This document shows positions 6,513-9,691 of a stretch of 9,691 bases of DNA, in pieces. The position numbers and the translations under genes were made by a program. Numbering within the stretch: the stretch's first letter is position 1; every line of letters begins with the position of its first letter. This DNA comes from JACCUZ01 sp038246575 (GTDB lineage: Bacteria; Actinomycetota; Actinomycetes; JACCUZ01): NCBI GenBank assembly GCA_038246575.1, contig JBBRVU010000164.1, positions 1 to 9,691 on the forward strand, written 5' to 3'. The notes under the pieces are model-generated. The model was not told where the DNA came from. It saw nothing but the letters and a program-made list of their open reading frames with translations, and made no database searches.

Positions 6513-9376
6513 GCACGCGGTCCGTTCAGGAAGAACTCCTTGACCACGTGCTCGGCTGCGTGGCCGGTCTCGTACTCGCAGAATCGGGCCCGGAACGCGG
6601 CATACCTGTCGCCGTGCTGCTCGTGGACGGAGTCGATGTCGCGCAGCGCCGCCACCAGACCCTCGGTGTCGGTCACCAGCGGCCCCGGCGCAACGTCGGG
6701 GAGGTCGATGTACGTGCCGCGTTCGTCGCGCGCGTACTCCTCGTAGTCGTGGGCGTAGAAGACCATCGGCTTGCCGGTGTTGGCGAAGTCGAACATCACT
6801 GACGAGTAGTCGGTGACGAGGACGTCAGCGAGCAGCATCAGCTCGGTGACGTCGTGGTACCTGGACAGGTCGGCCGCGAAGGAGCGGTAGCGGTCGGAAA
6901 GCTTGTAGGCGTCGAGGTAGTGGGTGCGCAGCATGAGGAATGCGTCTCCCCCCAGCCGACGTTGCAGCACCTGCATGTCGAACGGCACGTCGTAGTCCTT
7001 CTGCAGACGCCGAGCATTGTCGCGAAACGTCGGGGCGTAGAGCACCAGGCGCCGGTCCTGCGGCAGGCCGAGCGCCTCCTTCTTCACCCGCCGCCATTCC
7101 TCGTCCACCCCGCGGACGAGAAGGTCGTTGCGCGGCAGGCCGTGACGCACCAGCGTGCCCTCGTAGCCGTAGGACGCGACGAACGTGTCGACGAAGTACT
7201 CGCTGGGGACGAGCAGCGCACTCCACCGGCGCATGGTGGCCCGGTGCTGACGGCGGGTCGCGGCGCTGGCGCGTTCCAGCGACGGCGAGTCGAAGCCCAT
7301 CCGCTTCAGCGGTGTTCCGTGCCAGGTCTGGATGTACGTGGTGCCGCGGCGCCTGGTGAAGTGGCGCGGGAAGCCTTGGTTGTCGATCCAGAACTCCGCG
7401 CGTGCCAGTGTGTAGTAGTAGCGCCAGCTCTCGCGCTGCACGTGGCGTGCGCCAGGCGGGAAGCCGGCCGGGGTCCGTCGCTCGTGCGACCAGACAGGAG
7501 TGAGAGTCAGCTGCTCCAGACCGGCAGCGACGGCTGCTTCGTAGATGTAGCGGGGGCTGTCGGAGTACTGCTTGCCCATGTGTGACTCGAACACGGCCAG
7601 GCCCGGCGTGATCGGCAGCCGGCGGAACCATCGATAGGCCCGCTTCTTCAGGGTCGGGTGCCCGAAGGTGGTCCGAGAGCGCCAGCGCAGCGTGAGCCAC
7701 ACCTTCCGGGTGAACCAGTTGGCCCGACCCGCGACCCGACTGGTCGGGCCCAGGTCGGGCGCCTGGTGGAACGCCAGGTTCATCTTCGTCGTGACGTAGG
7801 GCTCCAGCGCGCCGTGCAGCGCTCCGAAGAGCCGGCCCCGCAGCTCGATGCGGCTGCCACTGACCATGGCCGGATCGATGCTGAACGGCGTCGTCGTCGT
7901 GCGTCCCCGCCACTCGACCTCCAGGCGGATGTCCCAGATCGGCGCCTCTTCGTCGAGGCCGCCGGTCAGCCGCGCCAGGTCGACGTCGGCGGTGTAGCGG
8001 ATGATGTCTCCGTCGTGGCGCACATCCTCCACCCGGCTTCGGCGACGTGTCGTGCGCTCCCGGTTGCGCATCGAGACCCACACCGACAAGTCAGCGTCGC
8101 GCGGGATGCGACCGAGCTGGTTCAGCACGGTTCCGTGCAGGGTGAGGTGGCCGCGGTGCGCGGACGCCTCGACGACCTCGTTGAACAGGGGCAGCTTCTC
8201 GAACGGCAGCTTGTGCAGGTCCATGTCCGTCACGTCGAGCACGGCTCGGTCGGCGGCGTTGTCGAGGTAGCGCTCGGACCAGTAGACCCGGTCGTCCCGC
8301 TGGACAAGACGCGTCGAGATCTTGAAGCCGAACTTGAGATAGTCGACCGCGCGCAGGGTCTCCTCGAGGTCCATCCGACGCAGCATGTGGACGCAGATCC
8401 GCTCGACCGGATAGCAGAGCTCGAGGGTCTCGTCGCTGACGGTCTCGAGATAGTCGGCGGCCGTGCGGATGAACTCGCGTTGGTACGCCTCGTCGCGATG
8501 CGGCAGGTCGCTGAGGTAGAGCCGGAGGTCATGCCGGACGAACTTGAAGTCCTTGAACACCTTGAGGTCGTCGAACCCGTTGTCGTGGAGGAACTCGTCC
8601 ATCATCCGGTGCACAATCACGCGGTCCCGGAAGTTCTGGATCTCGAATCGCCGCTGGGTGATGGAGAGAACCTCACCCTCCTGCACCACGTGCCAGTGGT
8701 AGACGATGTTGGGGACGATGGCGATGCCGTCGGCGTGGCAGTAGGCCATCGTCGAGAACAGCGAGTCCTCGTAGTGCACGCCGACGGGGAACCGGATGTC
8801 GTGCCGGTCGAGGAAGTCGCGACGGTAGAGCTTGTTCGTGGACAGCGGGTCGAAGAACTGCTCCGGGTTGTCGCGGATGCCCGAGTAGAACACCCGCTTC
8901 TTGTACAACCTGCGGACCCAGCCGGTCTCTTTGCTCTTGCCGACATGCACCCGCTGCACCTGCCCGGACACGATGTCGGCGCCGGTGCGTTCCGCGGTCA
9001 GAAGGAGCAGCTTGCAGGCATGCCGGTCGTACACATCGTCGCTGTCGAGGAACATGACGTACGGCGCGCGGGCCACGTCCAGGCCGGCGTTGCGCGGCGC
9101 ACTGCACCCCCCACTGTTCGTGGGAAGGCGTACAACGCGGATGCGCGGGTCCTTGTCGGCGATCCGCTCTGCCACGTCGGCAGAGCCGTCAGTCGACGCG
9201 TCGTCGACCACGATGATCTCGAGGTGGCGCAACGTCTGCGTCTGCACGGACTTGATGGCCCGTGGCAGGTTGGCGCGGTCGTTGTAGCCGATCACGACGA
9301 CGCTGACCTCGACGGTCGGTCGGGACAACAGCTCTCCATGTGGACGGCGGGGACGCTGCGGTCCTCGGCTGGGCAT
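6509..9376 (-). CDS. Bifunctional GT2 glycosyltransferase / CDP-glycerol glycerophosphotransferase (TagF-like)
   Basis: The 955-residue protein combines two enzymes. The N-terminal GT2 domain (about 22-260) has SVVVIGYNDRANLPRAIKSV (25-44), VVDDASTDGS (56-65), the metal-binding LDSDD (110-114) and YED (202-204), the probable catalytic base. The C-terminal CDP-glycerol transferase domain (about 590-950) has YSDSPRYIYE (604-613), TWHGTPLKRMGFD (684-696), GLPRND (746-751), LYAPTFRD (779-786), LRTHY (816-820) and DYSSVMFDFANTGKP (856-870). His686 and His819 match the two histidines essential in characterised TagF. The C-terminal half should add glycerol-phosphate units from CDP-glycerol to a lipid-linked acceptor on the inner membrane face, while the GT2 half adds a sugar. 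A likely beta-rich region (about 380-560) between them is unassigned. The ATG at 9376 is the longest start, but TTG at 9328 may be the true one. The acceptor and sugar are unknown. Confidence 0.9.
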   Translation of the reverse strand: MPSRGPQRPRRPHGELLSRPTVEVSVVVIGYNDRANLPRAIKSVQTQTLRHLEIIVVDDASTDGSADVAERIADKDPRIRVVRLPTNSGGCSAPRNAGLDVARAPYVMFLDSDDVYDRHACKLLLLTAERTGADIVSGQVQRVHVGKSKETGWVRRLYKKRVFYSGIRDNPEQFFDPLSTNKLYRRDFLDRHDIRFPVGVHYEDSLFSTMAYCHADGIAIVPNIVYHWHVVQEGEVLSITQRRFEIQNFRDRVIVHRMMDEFLHDNGFDDLKVFKDFKFVRHDLRLYLSDLPHRDEAYQREFIRTAADYLETVSDETLELCYPVERICVHMLRRMDLEETLRAVDYLKFGFKISTRLVQRDDRVYWSERYLDNAADRAVLDVTDMDLHKLPFEKLPLFNEVVEASAHRGHLTLHGTVLNQLGRIPRDADLSVWVSMRNRERTTRRRSRVEDVRHDGDIIRYTADVDLARLTGGLDEEAPIWDIRLEVEWRGRTTTTPFSIDPAMVSGSRIELRGRLFGALHGALEPYVTTKMNLAFHQAPDLGPTSRVAGRANWFTRKVWLTLRWRSRTTFGHPTLKKRAYRWFRRLPITPGLAVFESHMGKQYSDSPRYIYEAAVAAGLEQLTLTPVWSHERRTPAGFPPGARHVQRESWRYYYTLARAEFWIDNQGFPRHFTRRRGTTYIQTWHGTPLKRMGFDSPSLERASAATRRQHRATMRRWSALLVPSEYFVDTFVASYGYEGTLVRHGLPRNDLLVRGVDEEWRRVKKEALGLPQDRRLVLYAPTFRDNARRLQKDYDVPFDMQVLQRRLGGDAFLMLRTHYLDAYKLSDRYRSFAADLSRYHDVTELMLLADVLVTDYSSVMFDFANTGKPMVFYAHDYEEYARDERGTYIDLPDVAPGPLVTDTEGLVAALRDIDSVHEQHGDRYAAFRARFCEYETGHAAEHVVKEFFLNGPRA
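9328..9337 (-). promoter_or_regulatory. Alternative start of the GT2/TagF-like gene: GGAG then TTG
   Basis: On the minus strand GGAG (9337-9334) lies 5 bases before a TTG codon at 9328-9326, codon 17 of the long reading frame. Starting there gives MSRPTVEVSVVVIGY, which begins right before the first GT2 beta strand, as in most family members. The 16 residues removed are a Pro/Arg-rich stretch without family similarity. The ATG at 9376 has no ribosome binding site and sits only 4 bases from a -10 box. Confidence 0.4.
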
Positions 9377-9380
9377 TTGG

Positions 9381-9386
9381 AGTCTA
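9381..9386 (-). promoter_or_regulatory. -10 box (TAGACT) of the GT2/TagF-like and GT4 operon
   Basis: On the minus strand TAGACT ends 4 bases before the ATG at 9376. With the usual 6-base or greater spacing, transcription would start at about 9374 or further downstream, inside or beyond that ATG. The identical hexamer precedes the LCP gene. I see no obvious -35 box. It probably drives both minus-strand envelope genes, since these overlap and no other gap exists. Confidence 0.5.
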
Positions 9387-9436
9387 GATGACCCGCTTTA
9401 CGGGCCATCGGACGTCCCAGCCCCGGGTGTCGGAAG

Positions 9437-9458
9437 CAGTCAGCCAGCAGTCAGCCAG
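9437..9458. repeat. Perfect tandem duplication of an 11-base unit
   Basis: CAGTCAGCCAG occurs twice head to tail (9437-9447 and 9448-9458). It sits a few bases beyond the stop codon of the HNH endonuclease end, in the 86-base gap before the GT2/TagF-like gene. It could be a replication-slippage product, a short variable tract or part of the 3' end of a repeated HNH element. No function is evident. Confidence 0.7.
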
Positions 9459-9462
9459 CTCG

Positions 9463-9690
9463 TCAGAAGGGTGGGATCTCGAGCTGTGGTGGGTCCGGAT
9501 CGCCGTCGAGTGCTTCCAGTGCCGGTGGGGCGGGTCGTTGGTGGGTGCGTCCGCAGGGCAGGGTCCAGGTCAGCCCGTTGTCGTGCTCCGTCCCGGCCGT
9601 CAGCTGGGTGTCGGTGAGGGTTTTGAGGCGGTGGTGGGTGCGGCACAGGGGGTGCAGGTTCGCTGGTGTGGTGCGGCCTCGGGGCCAGGG
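9463..9690 (-). CDS. HNH endonuclease, C-terminal end only (DUF222/13E12-repeat type)
   Basis: Reading the minus strand from 9690 gives 75 codons ending in TGA at 9465-9463; the 5' part is outside the window. The residues PWPRGRTTPANLHPLCRTHH (1-20) followed by RLKT carry the second half of an HNH nuclease motif: the central Asn11, Cys16 and the final His pair 19-20. The first His of the motif would lie just before the visible part. The tail has a Trp-rich strand and a WTLPCGRTH segment, then a Pro-rich end, as I recall for the DUF222-HNH family (13E12 repeat proteins) abundant in actinomycetes. These are multicopy genes of uncertain role, sometimes treated as mobile or repeat elements. A second frame over the same bases gives a Pro/Arg-rich product without family features and is a shadow. 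Confidence 0.85.
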   Translation of the reverse strand, partial: PWPRGRTTPANLHPLCRTHHRLKTLTDTQLTAGTEHDNGLTWTLPCGRTHQRPAPPALEALDGDPDPPQLEIPPF

Positions 9691-9691
9691 G

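Noticed and set aside
5649..6746. 365-residue open frame on the plus strand opposite the GT4 gene
   Set aside because: It is a shadow of the GT4 and GT2/TagF-like reading frames. Its composition is repetitive and no family is recognised.
7658..9391. 577-residue open frame on the plus strand opposite the GT2/TagF-like gene
   Set aside because: It is antisense to well-supported catalytic motifs, is rich in Val, Asp, Glu and Arg without recognisable domains, and has no plausible promoter or ribosome binding site.
9392..9404. Small inverted repeat CCCG-CTTTA-CGGG upstream of the GT2/TagF-like gene
   Set aside because: A 4-base-pair stem is too short to call a terminator or an operator, though it falls near where a -35 region would be.
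9440..9646. 68-residue Pro/Arg-rich open frame on the minus strand at the right edge
   Set aside because: It overlaps the HNH endonuclease end in another frame. The HNH frame carries a recognisable motif and the 68-residue frame does not.

Overview
This is a high-GC bacterial window with GTG starts, strong G/C bias at codon third positions, TANNNT-type -10 boxes and very short intergenic gaps. These traits, plus an actinobacteria-restricted TIGR03089-type protein and a DUF222/HNH-type endonuclease end, point to an actinomycete. Nocardioides or a close relative (Nocardioidaceae) is my best guess. That placement is an inference from gene content and style, not a database result.

Layout. On the plus strand: (1) the 3' part of a TIGR03089-family gene (2-694); (2) a 111-base leader with a promoter-like box and a 12-base palindrome; (3) a LytR-CpsA-Psr (LCP) cell-wall ligase gene (806-2251); (4) a CoA-transferase pair, subunits A and B (2295-3140 and 3144-3800), apparently read from a leaderless promoter; (5) a polytopic membrane protein that looks like a GT-C glycosyltransferase (3801-5357), whose GTG start abuts the subunit B stop. 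On the minus strand, converging on that gene with 9 bases between stop codons, is a two-gene envelope operon: a 955-residue GT2 plus CDP-glycerol glycerophosphotransferase fusion (6509-9376), followed by a GT4 glycosyltransferase (5367-6512) that overlaps it by 4 bases. At the right edge, also minus strand, is the last 75 codons of an HNH endonuclease (9463-9690). It has no start codon inside the window and is easy to miss.

How the genes fit together. Four genes concern the cell envelope. The GT2/TagF-like fusion and the GT4 enzyme could build and decorate a glycerol-phosphate-containing wall polymer on the cytoplasmic side. A GT-C enzyme would add sugars outside, and an LCP protein is the type of enzyme that attaches finished polymers to peptidoglycan. 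The CoA-transferase pair is ordinary acid/ketone-body or ketoacid metabolism and looks like an unrelated insertion into this neighbourhood. Its apparent co-transcription with the GT-C gene is the oddest contextual feature.

I found no tRNA, rRNA, CRISPR array, complete insertion sequence or convincing intrinsic terminator. I do not see a clearly new multi-gene system. The points most worth following are the fusion protein with its unassigned central domain, the start-site questions raised by -10 boxes that sit on or next to annotated starts, the TIGR03089 gene of unknown function, and the hidden HNH gene end.
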